From the NCBI GenBank assembly GCA_037893245.1, contig JBAIAA010000253.1, positions 1 through 64,000 of the forward strand: 64,000 bases of DNA, written 5' to 3'. Shown here in pieces: positions 35,801 to 44,864 of the stretch. Both the position numbers and the translations under genes were made by a program. Below the pieces are notes generated by a model. It worked only from the letters and a program-made list of their open reading frames with translations, was not told the DNA's origin and made no database searches. The stretch's first letter is position 1, and each line of letters begins with the position of its first letter. This stretch comes from Crossaster papposus (Eukaryota; Echinodermata; Asteroidea; Velatida; Solasteridae).

Positions 35801-38136
35801 AGTGCGGGACTTACAATGAGCAGGCAGCATTTCTGCTCCTGCTGAGCGCCAAAGCACCCGAGGGCCGCGATGATGATGACTACCACCCCCGCGATGATCA
35901 GGACGTAGGTCACGATGGTGTACAGGTCGTCGCACAGCAGGCTGGCATACTCCCACTTCCTAAGTAGAGTCCACACCCCGATGCCTGTCACTCCGGCCCC
36001 GCCCAGCTGCCAAACAAATCAAATCCACAACTAATTAAAAAGCCTCAATATCATTCACTAAACCCTGACTAGAGCAGCGGTTCTTAACCATAGCCCTACC
36101 AAACCCAGCACAGTGCATCTGTGGTGACTGCTTGACCTTGCTGCACTCTGCACACAAGTCAATTTTACCACAGAACCACTGTGCTGAGTTAGTCTTGCAT
36201 ACGCACTGTGGACCTCCAAATAATATAGGTCCACACGATGCGGGAAGAGGTTACGGTTTGTTGACTTGCCCAGGTCCGCAATCTGTTTTTCAGTTTCCGA
36301 AAAAGAGCACTAGAGAAAAAACGGGTTAGGGTTATATATAGAAAAGATAGAAGGAACAGCTGAGAGGCCCAGAATCAAAATTTGAGGGTAAATTTGTTTT
36401 GGGGAAGCGAGAAAAATGAGTATTTAATCAACGTTCTTTAACTACACGAAGACAAAGGAATGTCCACAGTACGTATGTAAGGCAAGGCTTGATGGGTTTG
36501 GCAGGGTTTCCACCCAAAAATACCCTGGAGGGTTAGGGTTTTAACCTGGGGGTCGTGACCCCCACCATGGGGGTCGTGACCCCCAACCATGGGGGTCGTT
36601 TGGGGTTTTCTAGGGGGACATGAAGGGGTCATAAATAAACCATGATTTTGCATTGCCGTGCCTTTGCCCGTCACATTTTTGTTTTGGGGGTCACCGTACT
36701 GACCAAGAATGTTCGATGGGGTCGTGGGGCCATAAAGGTTAACCAGTTCGCGCCGGATGACGTATATAAACGCAAAAATTTCCCCAAATTCAAAACGGAT
36801 GACGCATAAACACGCCAAGTTCAAGTTCGGAAATGTATGTCAGCAGCGCGCAAGGCCGGAAATGCGTGGGTGTGCTACCCAGCACTATCGGCCTGAACAC
36901 GCTTCTGATCGAGTTTTGTTAAAAATAATCCCGCCCGTCGGCTCGGCGATGTTAAAATAATCCCGGCGCGAACTGGTTAAGAACCACTTGGCTAGAGCAT
37001 GGAGGAATAAGAGCAGAGGGTGCACCCTTGACCCTAACCCTCCAAAATTCCCATTGCAGTTTTGGAGGATTGAGGAGGAAGTACTTAGCCCCTTCAAAGG
37101 TAGGATACACCATTGGTAATTGCTTGAATTATCATGAATGGGTGAATTTGGGGGGTTGTATTTTATAGTAAATCTCGTTTAACTGACCTGTCCGAAGTTT
37201 TACAATTATGGATGGAGAGAAAATCACGAAAAACTGCGTTTGTTTTCAACCGGCGTCGGGCAGTTAAACTTATGTTATTATTGTTTTCTCGCGATCGCCA
37301 TCCGGCGATCGCTAATTTTGTTTTATAAAATTATATTTTTGGAATAATTACAGGATATCTACATGTACATGTAGCGCGATCATTTTGCTGAATGCCTAGA
37401 ATCATTATTTACTTTCAGATGAGTAAGATATTTCTTAATAATTCGGTAGTAAATATTTTTGAAATGTGCAAATGGTGTTTAACCAGTTCGCGCCGTAAGA
37501 CGTATGCACATGTACATGTATGTATCGTACATTGTACCGGTACATGTACGGTACTCCCGTTTTTTTATTTGAGAGAGACAGGTAATTAATTTCTTTCTTC
37601 TGTAGCCCACACCTTTAGCCTTTAGGCCTTGTGATAGATGATTTCCAGTATAAATAAAATTTTAAAAAACTTGGGCACATTGGGTTAGACATACCGGTAC
37701 ATGAACATGTACATGTACATACATGTACCACCAGAATCGGAATGAAACAGTTAGAGTATAGAGTTAACCCTATTGGAATTTGCAAGGATGGGTACGATTT
37801 CCATAAGCTAGCAAAATCGCAATAGGGTTTACGTAAATTACCATCCCCATTGCACATGCAAAGAATCACCCAATGCACTGCAGCTGGAGTGCATTGGCAT
37901 GTGCCACTGACTTGCAGTAAACAGCTCTCACAGAGTAAGGGTTAAATTCCAATATCTACATTGTACAGGTACGAGTACATACATGTACTCCCATTTTGGT
38001 TTTATAGAGAGACAGGTAATTTATATTCCGGCGATGAAAAAAAAAGACTTACCAAGAGAAAAAAGTTGAAGATAAACAAGATATACTTGAGCAGAGAGAT
38101 GCCACAGCAGGGCTCCTTGTCATAGGGCGATCCCAT
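29739..38136 (-). CDS. Tetraspanin, CD151/TSPAN11-like, 7 coding exons, 254 aa
   Basis: Coding exons in transcript order: 38136-38053, 36006-35815, 35069-34995, 33729-33625, 33145-32990, 31604-31521, 29807-29739. All junctions are GT-AG and every exon is a whole number of codons (28, 64, 25, 35, 52, 28 and 22 residues plus stop). Four membrane segments lie near residues 13-39, 58-78, 90-112 and 213-242. The large extracellular loop has FHCCG (153-157), PDSCC (181-185), C192 and C206, giving the six-cysteine pattern. Sequons are at N127 and N176. Juxtamembrane cysteines (C10, C11, C79, C88, C89, C241, C244) are candidate palmitoylation sites. CAKRDHPSNIY aligns with the integrin-contact region of CD151, and YCHL (243-246) matches a YxxPhi sorting motif. 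Human CD151 is 253 residues. Role inferred from the family: organising laminin-binding integrins and other partners at the plasma membrane. CD151 against TSPAN11 orthology cannot be settled by eye. Confidence 0.93.
29866..30054. mobile_element. Inverted-repeat element J, copy 1
   Basis: aaccctgccagatcc at the left and tctggcaggttttt at the right are inverted. The interior cagcacagtgcatctgtg and tgactgcttgaccttgctg are shared with 36092-36545. It lies in the last tetraspanin intron and holds the octamer array listed next. Confidence 0.55.
29933..29988. repeat. Microsatellite (TGTGACAA)7
   Basis: Seven perfect copies of an 8-bp unit inside element J. Confidence 0.95.
30177..30617. mobile_element. 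MITE family G copy
   Basis: Starts ATGTGACCCACTCTGCAAAA and ends ttttgcagagcgggtcacat, inverted repeats. Immediately beyond the right end, ggcgttctggcaaaataaga and ctgggcacag mark a fragment of family H. Confidence 0.8.
30759..31393. mobile_element. MITE family C, copy 2, containing element D
   Basis: Left ccaattccatagagctgc and right gcagctttatgaaatta are inverted. The interior cttaagcac words match other C copies. A complete D element (30977-31364) interrupts the right half. Confidence 0.75.
30977..31364. mobile_element. MITE family D, copy 1 (nested in C)
   Basis: Ends AGGGATCGTATACGTTTAGT and the inverse complement side aaatgtatacgatcccttt, next to TTAA on the left. An internal palindromic region reads ctgagaagcgttactgcag / tgacgtttctcag. 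A second copy lies at about 42805-43195. Confidence 0.8.
31521..31604 (-). CDS. Tetraspanin exon 6 (residues 205-232)
   Basis: Acceptor TTTCAG|GGCTGT and donor CAA|GTGAGT. Supplies the last loop cysteine (C206) and most of membrane segment 4 (LAIIGAVCMAIAGVQ). Confidence 0.92.
31656..32027 (+). mobile_element. MITE family A, copy 1
   Basis: Begins aaggtaggatacaccatt after TTTAAA and ends aatggtgtatcctacc. Contains the family words tcatgaatgggtgaattt, aactgacctgtccgaagt and aatcattatttac. TTAA at the ends of several A copies suggests a piggyBac-type target. No transposase is encoded. Confidence 0.85.
32132..32331 (-). mobile_element. MITE family B, copy 1
   Basis: Starts TTAACCAGTTCGCGCCGGG and ends ggcgagaactggtta, inverted. 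The interior is GC-rich (aagcacacccacgc, gctgctgacagacatt). It lies 104 bp from an A element. Confidence 0.8.
32332..32905 (-). mobile_element. 3' end of a non-LTR retrotransposon (degenerate RT C-terminus)
   Basis: The minus-strand reading from about 32880 to 32673 contains MYKYKNNLLPISYSNMF, then HNYNTRM and KYSGP. After an in-frame TAA (32675-32673) it continues LWNDLPFSL. This is the C-terminal signature of LINE reverse transcriptases (LLP, HnYnTR, gpxlWNdLP). The 3' tail ends in TTTGA repeats at 32332-32350. It is 5'-truncated and interrupted by a stop, so dead. Same strand as the host gene intron. Confidence 0.75.
32990..33145 (-). CDS. Tetraspanin exon 5 (residues 153-204), CCG and PDSCC motifs
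   Basis: Acceptor TTAAG|TTTCAT (weak, AT-rich tract) and donor CTG|GTAAGT. Encodes FHCCG, then SSPDSCCKTESQTCAKRD, the family-diagnostic disulfide-bonded part of the large loop. Confidence 0.93.
33225..33360. mobile_element. Fragment of MITE family G
   Basis: gacctgctcccatgaaatca and the following gtttacattttgatattttt, ggtatttccag and tataatttattgggtaggg are the inverse complement of 38620-38741 in another G copy. The other end is missing. Confidence 0.6.
33625..33729 (-). CDS. Tetraspanin exon 4 (residues 118-152)
   Basis: Acceptor CTCAG|GTCAGC and donor ACG|GTAAGA. First part of the large extracellular loop, helical in relatives, with an NST sequon at 127. Its 35 codons equal the corresponding stretch of CD151. 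Confidence 0.88.
33802..34226 (-). mobile_element. tRNA-derived SINE with duplicated L2/CR1-type 3' tail
   Basis: Read on the minus strand, the head has a tRNA-like part with box B GGTTCGAGTCC (34158-34148) and cctcgtggtctggagcatt. The body includes gtgcccttgggcaaggcac, common in animal SINEs. The tail has aaagcgctatataagcacc, the 3' end many SINEs share with L2/CR1-clade LINEs. The tail is present twice, about 62 bp apart (33803-33902). It lies in the intron between tetraspanin exons 3 and 4. Confidence 0.75.
34451..34522 (-). pseudogene. tRNA-like sequence (left foldback arm)
   Basis: Minus strand: box A-like TAGCTCAGTTGGTA, box B GGTTCAAGTCC and acceptor-like GGCAAG / CTTGCC. The anticodon region is a TCCGG-TATT-CCGGA hairpin with a 4-nt loop, so it cannot present a normal anticodon. 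tRNA-derived rather than functional. Confidence 0.65.
34608..34680 (+). pseudogene. tRNA-like sequence (right foldback arm)
   Basis: Plus-strand mirror of the previous entry, with small differences (gtgccaggtcc, gaggtcgcagg, ccaccttgcc). Same abnormal 4-nt anticodon-loop hairpin. Directly preceded by the 10-bp tandem repeat, whose unit resembles the first bases of the tRNA-like part. Confidence 0.65.
34740..34866. repeat. Minisatellite, 10-11-bp unit (GTGAGTGGCC type)
   Basis: Degenerate units such as gagtggcctgt and gagtgacccgt. Composition resembles the larger array at 24768-26215. The minus-strand open frames over it are artefacts of the repeat. Confidence 0.8.
34995..35069 (-). CDS. Tetraspanin exon 3 (residues 93-117)
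   Basis: Acceptor CCACAG|TACTTT after a CT-rich tract and donor AAC|GTAAGT. Encodes YFSLLVILCIAELVVGIYVY, membrane segment 3 with the glutamate typical of the family. Confidence 0.92.
35507..35700. repeat. Pentameric GGGTC repeats with adjoining palindrome
   Basis: gggtcgggttgggtcggg at 35548-35576 faces ccaacccaacccgaccc just upstream, forming a hairpin. A second run of (GGGTC)n lies at about 35648-35693. Located in the intron between tetraspanin exons 2 and 3. Open frames here are low-complexity artefacts. Confidence 0.85.
35815..36006 (-). CDS. Tetraspanin exon 2 (residues 29-92)
   Basis: Acceptor GGCAG|CTGGGC and donor ATT|GTAAGT. Encodes the end of membrane segment 1, the small extracellular loop (LLRKWEYASLLCDD) and membrane segment 2, then GCFGAQQEQKCCLLI with the conserved polar and cysteine turn of tetraspanins. 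Confidence 0.93.
36092..36545. mobile_element. Inverted-repeat element J, copy 2
   Basis: ccctaccaaacccagcacag at the left and gggtttggcagggttt at the right are inverted. The interior cagtgcatctgtg and gactgcttgaccttgctg match 29866-30054. Confidence 0.6.
36546..36738. repeat. Palindromic GGGGGTCGTGACCCCC repeats
   Basis: The near-perfect palindrome gggggtcgtgaccccc occurs twice (36549 and 36568 areas), with a third half-copy next to it. More ggggtc words follow to 36724. Probably the end of a further DNA element; not assigned. Confidence 0.5.
36739..36980 (+). mobile_element. MITE family B, copy 2 (best-preserved ends)
   Basis: 242 bp from TTAACCAGTTCGCGCCGG to ccggcgcgaactggttaa, perfect inverted ends including TTAA. 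The interior includes gatgacgcataaacacgcc and tgtcagcagcgcgcaaggcc. Confidence 0.88.
37096..37479 (+). mobile_element. MITE family A, copy 2, right end replaced by B sequence
   Basis: Left end aaggtaggatacaccatt as usual. At the right the sequence passes from gcaaatggtgt directly into ttaaccagttcgcgcc, the start of a B element that runs only about 20 bp. The A terminal repeat is therefore lost at its right side. Confidence 0.8.
37500..38040. other. Intron sequence with ACATGTAC-rich tracts
   Basis: Several acatgtacatgtac runs (37500-37550, 37690-37730, 37975-37990). No coding or mobile feature recognised. Part of tetraspanin intron 1. Confidence 0.6.
38053..38136 (-). CDS. Tetraspanin exon 1 (residues 1-28)
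   Basis: Begins at the ATG whose N-terminus MGSPYDKEPCCGISLLKYIL carries the usual tetraspanin start with paired cysteines before membrane segment 1. Donor TTG|GTAAGT at 38052. The 5' UTR continues upstream and an acceptor-like ccctgcag sits near 38216, so a non-coding first exon further upstream is likely. Confidence 0.92.
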
Positions 38137-38317
38137 GGCAACGACCTCAGTTGACCTTTAATCTGACGGCAGGATGCCTTCGATGCAACCGTGGAGGGCA
38201 GATCTGGTATCTGCAGGGAACATTCCAAAAAAATGCCAGGAATTTGTTAGTATCCGATGGCTGTAAATGCTTCAACGGGTGAATGAGAAATGTATCAAGT
38301 TCAAAATCAATTCGTTT

Positions 38318-38741
38318 GTGTGACCTGCTCTCACCAAAACAGCGTAAAGTCGCGCTATGCTATATTGAGTTATGATTGAAAATAGTCGATTTGACAGTGG
38401 GGAATCGTTTTTAGGGTTTTGGCATTATACAATTCCTACATATGTTTTCTTTCGAACTACCAAGTATTTTTTGCTAAAGATTTGCAGAAAAAATCCAAAT
38501 TTGATTTTACTGAGCGTACACAAGAAGTATTAAATGTAGCAAAATTAATTCTTAACTATTCTTAATTTGATCTGTGTGTAATGACGGCTGGTTTTGCTCA
38601 ATATTATATATTTTTTTAAAAATACCCTACCCAATAAATTATATATCATTTTAAAGCTAAGAATTCAAGGAATTTAGAAATACCAATATCTCAAAATATC
38701 AAAATGTCAACTTTACTCTGATTTCGTAGGAGCAAGTCACA
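38318..38741. mobile_element. MITE family G copy
   Basis: TGTGACCTGCTCTCACCAAA with agcgtaaagtcgcgc at the left. The right has aactttactctgatttcgta and gagcaagtcaca, a degenerate inverted repeat. It sits upstream of the first coding exon of the tetraspanin gene and could lie in a 5' intron or promoter. Confidence 0.75.
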
Positions 38742-38744
38742 TTT

Positions 38745-39157
38745 GTGAGGGGTTTTGGCAAAACGAGGCAGAACTGGACAGATGTTGAAATTCTCCTTAG
38801 AATACGATTGTTTGCGCTTCAATCAGACATTCCACTAACAAGTTAGTGATTTGTAAAGTTCACATTTATCAACATGTTGCAAAAGAAAATTATTATAAAA
38901 AAGGTCTTGGAAGTTTCGTGTTTTGTATGTACATGATATGGAAAAATGTAATTTTGGGGGTTAAAACACTTTTATTCCACTACTTTTATACTACACGTAT
39001 TTCTTAACAAAATACAATAAAAGGCATATCAAAGATTACGAATATTAATAAATCTAAACAATAAAAAAATCACCCATTATTCATTATTTTGCAGTTTTCC
39101 CCCACTATATGTCCTGTGCCCAGTTCGATCGGTCTCATTTTTCAGAACGCTTCACAT
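38745..39157. mobile_element. MITE family H, copy 1
   Basis: tttgtgaggggttttggcaa at the left pairs with cagaacgcttcacatt at the right. gaggcagaactggacag pairs with ctgtgcccagttcgatc. It abuts a G element, as an H fragment also does at 30618. Confidence 0.65.
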
Positions 39158-40040
39158 TACAATTAGGTAGCATGTTAAATTTAATGATTAAATTATGCAA
39201 TAAGGTTTCTCCATGTCATTTATTTTGTACACTTCAAACTTAATCAAAATATAGTTTGTGTCCAGAATTCGGCAAATACGGACAATAGTGCAGTAATATT
39301 AGACAGTCCAACAATGGCGCACATGAGCGCACACTGAGTACAAAGAGATACCAATTTGCGGAAGTTTGTACATGTACTGTGTACTGTGTACATTGTTAAA
39401 AAGTGAATAGATATTGGATATAAATCGATGAATCACACATGTACCAAGGAGAAATTACGTGCAATTTTGGTATAGCACTACATGTACACTGTAGTTCGCA
39501 TTTTTGTATCACTGTGGAGACATGGCTTTGTTCTCGTGTACAAAATGGTTAGAAAGTCGAGCACGTTTTTCAAAATGCTTCTATTTTAACCACAATTAAT
39601 TTCCTGGGTTGAAATTTCGACCCAATATACCTTATATTATACCCTAAACCAAACACTAACCCTAACCCTAGTTTTTGAGTAATTTAAGTACAATCCAAAA
39701 ATCTAATTCGTGAAATTTCTAATGGAGACCTATTCATCTATAGAAATTACCCATTAGAGTAGAGACCTTTTCACTCCCATTGTCCCCATTGTGTTCACGT
39801 CTCCAGAGGGTACCGTATTTCGCACCATACTATGTACACATCACAGTGTACAATAAAAAAGTGTAAAATGTTAAACCCCGGGGGCGGAGGGCTACAATTT
39901 TCACTGAATTTTTCTGGAATGTGACCGCACCAATTCAAGAAATTGAAACCATTCAAAGTTCAAACCTTGCCCTATGACAGCATGGCATGAATTGTGCCTG
40001 AACATGTACAGACATGGTGGTAATAATGAACACGAGTACA
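39158..40040. other. Intergenic DNA without recognised features
   Basis: AT-rich with acatgtac tracts near 39368 and 39481 and a ccctaaccctag run at 39658. No coding sequence supported. Confidence 0.5.
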
Positions 40041-40041
40041 T

Positions 40042-40362
40042 GTAGGATACACCATTTGCAGATATCAAAACATTTTACTACCGAATTATTAAAAAATATC
40101 TTGCTTATTTGAAAGTTAATAATGACTGTAGGCATCCAGCAAAATAATTTTGAATTTAATTTTCATAAGAACAACATAAAAACAACTGCCCGACGCCGGT
40201 GGAAATCGAACGCCGTTTGTCTTGCTTTTCTCAACATCCATGATTGTAAAACTTCGGACAAGTCAGTTAAACGATATTTGCGAGAAAAAAATACAACCCC
40301 CCAAATCCACCCATTTATGATATTTCAAGCAATTACCAATGGTGTATCCTTTTCCTACCTTT
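40042..40362 (-). mobile_element. MITE family A, copy 3, abutting B
   Basis: Begins taggatacaccatttgcaga and ends ggtgtatccttttcctacct, then TTAA, which is also the first base group of the B element at 40361. The open frame of 80 residues across it is not a gene. Confidence 0.8.
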
Positions 40363-40725
40363 AACCAGTTCGCGCTGGAGGATGTATATAAACGCAAAGT
40401 GTTCCCCAGATTCAAAACGGATGACGCATAAACACGTCACGAGCAAGGCCGGAAATGTCTGTCAGCAGCGAGCAAGGCTGGAAATGCGTAAGTGTGCTTT
40501 CCGGTACCATCGGCCTGAAAGTGTTCCCCAGATTCAAAATGGATTGACGCATAAACACGTCACAAGCAAGGCCGGAAATGTCTGTCAGCAGCGAGCAAGG
40601 CTGGAAATGCGTGGGTGTGCTTCCCGGTACTGGCGGCCTGAACCCGCCTCGGATCAAGTTTTGTTAAAAATAATCCCGTGCCTCGACTCGTTGATGTTAA
40701 AATAATCCTGGCGCAAACTGGTTAA
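40361..40725 (+). mobile_element. MITE family B, copy 3, with internal duplication
   Basis: TTAACCAGTTCGCGCTGGAG to ggcgcaaactggttaa. The segment from gtgttccccagattcaaaa to ggcctgaa is present twice (starting 40399 and 40519), which explains its 365-bp length against 242 bp in copy 2. Confidence 0.85.
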
Positions 40726-40982
40726 AGATAATGTCCATGCAAAATTGGAAATTGTTTACCATCGCACTCTATCACAAACTTTCATACTAACTGAAATTTT
40801 TAGAAAGCAAGTCACTTGTGCAATATTAATAGACCATGTCAACCGAAAATAGAAAGCGCTATGGAATGCTGCATTACCATAACTCACTATCAAAATAAAA
40901 GTACAAGGACTAGAAAGTGGAAGTGATTAAAATCCACTAGCATGCTGACGAATGACAAGCTGGGAAGTTATTCCAATAATTT

Positions 40983-41145
40983 AAAGGTAGGTTACAACAT
41001 TGGTAATTGCTTGAATTATCAGGAATGGGGGGATGTACATTTGTACGTGAAGGTAGGATACACCATTGGTAATTGCTTGAATTACAGTATCAGGAATGGG
41101 TGGATGTACATGTATGTAAAGGTTCCTACACCATTGGTACCGGTA
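40983..41145 (+). repeat. Tandem left-end fragments of MITE family A
   Basis: The A left end (aaaggtaggatacaccatt ggtaattgcttgaatta) occurs at 40983 and again at 41051 as about 70-bp tandem pieces, with a third start at 41121. No right end follows. Confidence 0.7.
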
Positions 41146-41290
41146 ATTACTTTAAAGGAAACATCCAGTCTAACATTTTCATTACGCATTTTTTGGTTTT
41201 AATTTAATAGATTTATGTGTATTAAATGTGAATTAAGCAAAACTGGTTCTAGTGTACGTTTAGTGTGGTAATTTGCCGTTCAAAAATTGA

Positions 41291-41308
41291 CCCCCCCCCC
41301 CCCCCCCC
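41291..41308. repeat. Homopolymer C tract (18 bp)
   Basis: Uninterrupted cytosines. Confidence 0.95.
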
Positions 41309-41502
41309 AACCCTTTTAAATTTCGCGGCCACTAAAAATGAGTGACGTAAACCGAGGCAGGACCCGGACAAATTTCCGATAGTCGGTATGCGACGTCTAG
41401 GTACGAGACGGGTTCGCGTGGCCACGTACGCACATTGTTGTGTGTGCATGCACCAACAGTCTACGAATCGCGTACGCTTTGTGCACGGTAATCAAATTTC
41501 AC

Positions 41503-41996
41503 ATGGACGATCGTGAAGTTCTTCCTCGGTTTTGGGTGAATCCAACGAAAACAGTACTGATTCGTCCGATTCGAATCACAGTATTTCTTATTCAGACACG
41601 GATTCGAGCGAGGAAAAAGATGGGGTCCCTCTAGGCACTCTAGGTCGAAGCACGACCGCTCAAAATGTTCGCTACAGCCAAAAATCACTAGGCCCGCCCG
41701 GACCACTTCGCTCTGGTAAGCTTTACTGTGGCTGTCCAAATCCTCCGATAGTAGGGATCAGCCGGAAACAAATAAAGCCTTACTTCATCCTTAGTAGTTT
41801 TGCTACACCTAGCAGCTACACACACCTAGTCGGCATGACCGAAAACTGTTGTATTTTTACCCCGATTCAGAATGAAAAGACATGTAAAGACGAACACTTG
41901 TTGCAATGCGCGCAGTCAGTATACGATAGGCCGGGTAGCAGCGCGGCGAGTCTCTGCCTCGATTTTCGTCATACCCCTCGCGAGGTTTTATGTTAA
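41503..41996 (+). pseudogene. Possible degenerate coding fragment, acidic serine-rich
   Basis: A GC-richer, repeat-free block in a MITE desert. One plus frame opens MDDREVLPRF at 41503. The next frame continues from about 41535 as NSTDSSDSN and DTDSSEEKDG up to a stop near 41996. A short acidic serine-rich head reached through a frameshift is typical of N-termini of some multicopy invertebrate proteins, but I cannot name the family. It may equally be chance. No splice sites or downstream domain recognised. Confidence 0.25.
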
Positions 41997-41999
41997 CGA

Positions 42000-42800
42000 G
42001 GCTTCCCTTTGAGGGGCGGAGTGGTTTGACCAACATTTTCAAAAATTATTTTCACCCATTTATCACAGAAAATAAACACAACCACACACATAATGTTGTT
42101 GTCAATATTATACGTTATTTCCTTTAATTTACTATAAAATTTGTAATTTGTATCTAACTCAAGTTATAAAGCCAAAGGCAAAGGGCGCCCTCGATGTGCC
42201 AGGCCGGGCAACATACGCACAGACCGTTCTGTCATCCCGCCAACAACTAGTTACGCTACAATTGTATGTCCTTCTTAAACAACAACTCCACAAATCCCTT
42301 GTTGTATCCTCAAACAGAACGTCCTTAATGTTTAAACTTACCGATAAAAATGTGAAGGGACGTTGTAATCTCCAAATAATCACGCCGCGTTATGATTCAG
42401 TCACCAAAAATATTACTCGCACACGATTCTTTGACAGGGGCAGGAGCACGATAGTTGTCAACCTCGTCCCGCGTTATCGGTGATCTACTTTATTTTGTTT
42501 TTTACCTCGTTTCACGTAGTGGTGGAAGTGTACTGCTGCTCAACCTCCTGGGACGAAGTTGCACTAGTTGTGGTTTCAGACCGTTTTCTAAACCTCAGCT
42601 TAGGTTCCATACGGCTCTATCACAATTGCGAACATGCATGAACGAAGCCAATTCGAATACAAAACTGGTGTTTGGAAAACGGCCGATATATGCAAATGTA
42701 CACACGATTCAGTGACGACACGATTTTGTGCAGTCAACAGCCTAAACGACAAATAAAAAAACGTGTTTGCGGTACCATGTCAATAAAAATAAATCGTCGT
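42000..42800. other. Intergenic DNA; open frames unrecognised
   Basis: A plus-strand frame of 111 residues (42148-42483) is lysine- and arginine-rich with no family signature. Codon pattern and context do not support a gene. Confidence 0.4.
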
Positions 42801-42804
42801 TTAC

Positions 42805-43195
42805 TTCGATTTTGTATACATTTGGTAATTGGAACCTATTGTTTGTTTCAATCCTATATAGTTATTATACCATAAAACTAACCTGTAAAAATTTCATTTC
42901 AAAAGGTGGTAGCGATTTTGAGATACTGCCAAAAATCTGGAGCGGTTTATATTTCCACGCAGGAAGAATAATCTGCATTGGAATACGCAATCTGAGAAAC
43001 GTCACTGCAGTAACGCTTCTCAGATTCAAATTTTTGGGGATAAAAATTGATATCTTTTTCCATAACCGCAAAACTTTGAAGTGAAAAGTTTCTAAAAATG
43101 CATTATACTATCCAAAGCTGCTGTACTTCTTACCAAGTAAGTTTTTATTGCCATTAATTTTTGGAGTAATTACCAAACGTATACGATCCCTTTAA
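42805..43195. mobile_element. MITE family D, copy 2
   Basis: Inverse complement of the element at 30977-31364. The right end taccaaacgtatacgatccc tttaa is intact; the left end is eroded (gtatacatttggtaattgg). Shares ctgagaaacgtcactgcag and tccacgcaggaagaataatc. Confidence 0.75.
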
Positions 43196-43672
43196 TGCAC
43201 AACCACTAAAGTGACGCTATAGCTCTTTCCACCAAAAGTACCAAATATATTTCAAATTCCATATTTTCATTCATTAATATAAAACACTGCAATATTACAA
43301 GTACATAATCGACAAAAAAAATTGTTTCTTTGTGTTTTTTATTTCCAAGGCAGCACGTGCCAAGATAATCAATTAAAAACGAATGCGCCTTTACAAAATG
43401 AACAAACGTTACCAACAATTTGTTTTTAAACATTAAATACAGGTTTAGAGACTATTAAACATGACATTACTGAAAATAAAGAATATTATCACAGTGATTT
43501 TACAAGTTGCCGTTTTCGGATAAAAAAAGTTTGGACAAAAAAATGCATTTACAAATTCTTTTCCATCTTGTGGCAGGTGGACAGGTGGCAAAAACCAAGA
43601 TATGTCTCGCCAGAGAGAGACAAATTTCCAACGATTGTAGCGTAGAAGTCACATCGTCAATACAAAAAACCT

Positions 43673-43704
<32 letters not shown>
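43673..43704. repeat. Homopolymer G tract (32 bp)
   Basis: Thirty-two consecutive guanines, 12 bp from the left end of a G-family MITE. Exact length may be affected by sequencing. Confidence 0.9.
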
Positions 43705-43705
<1 letters not shown>

Positions 43706-43715
43706 CCGACCAAAA

Positions 43716-44176
43716 TGTGACCGGCTCTACAAAAAGGTGTATTAAGTCGCGCTATGCACTATCATGTAATGGCCCGCTCAACGTTGAGAGGGTAAACATT
43801 TCATCAAAATGTGTTTTTTATTTGTTGTCATGAATGAAATCTTTAATACCTACAATTTCAGGTTTCATTTAAATAAAATGTTGATTTTGATGAATAAAGT
43901 AGAGAAAAAAAACGACCATTTTGTGTGCATTGTTCTGTGGTAGTACAACACAGCCGGCTATTTCAAAGCCTGTTTTCTCAGTTGTGTAATTTGAACTCCG
44001 AATAAGTAATCAATATGTAAACACGTCATGTCTCCAAAATGGGAGGGGCTATGGATCTCTATTATATACTAAATGAAAGCTTACGTTGTGGGCTTTCTTA
44101 CCATGTACATGTATATAACTCAATTTCATTTGTTTGCGACATAAAACACCTTTTTGTTTTGTAGAGCCGGTCACGA
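43716..44176. mobile_element. MITE family G copy
   Basis: TGTGACCGGCTCTACAAAA at the left and ttttgtagagccggtcacg at the right are near-perfect inverted ends. aagtcgcgctatgc follows the left end. Confidence 0.85.
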
Positions 44177-44432
44177 ATGTCTCTACAATCTATTTGCAAA
44201 GCTGTGAAAGAGTTCCCTATCAAATTCATGGTATTAAGTTTAATCACCACACGTACATTGTTAAAAAGGAAAAATTCCTTTGCGATCATCAAAAAAACAA
44301 AACTACATGTGTACTAGAATATTATGAAACATTAATGGACTGTTGATGAATGGACAGTCTAAAGCACCTGACAAATTATGGTATCTGGTGGGCCGTCTTT
44401 TTCAAACAAAAATTGTATTTTTTTTTATCAAA

Positions 44433-44864
44433 TGTGACCTGGCACCAAGAAATGAGCGGAAAGTCGCACATGGCCAAAACGAGTTATTGGCCGAAACGTC
44501 AATTTTTTAAGTGGGAGGTCAGTTTCGAGTTGTTAACATTTTTACATACAAAACACCCTTCTTTATCATATCCCAAATTAGTATAGCTCAATTAAAACTC
44601 TAAAGTGTGTTTTTTTGGTGGCTGAATTGCACTCACTGAGTGATAGTATAGTTGGCACGGTTCACAGACTTTGAACTCCGTTTTTCTCAAAACAAGGGAG
44701 CATGACTTCAGTAATTTTAAACTACGAAAAGCAGCGGCTAGGAATAAGCTACAGCAACACACAGTACATCATTTGAAAGCTTAGGACTTCTTCTTTCGAG
44801 AAATGTAATAATGTCAATTTTGTTATTTTGCGACTTTCCACCTATTTTGTGGTGCCAGGTCACA
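44433..44864. mobile_element. MITE family G copy
   Basis: TGTGACCTGGCACCAAGAAA with gcggaaagtcgcacatgg at the left; ttgcgactttccacctattt and tggtgccaggtcaca at the right. Inverted over roughly 40 bp. Confidence 0.85.

Noticed and set aside
40122-40364. 80-residue plus-strand frame
   Set aside because: Lies entirely in an A-family MITE; the same words occur non-coding in seven other copies.
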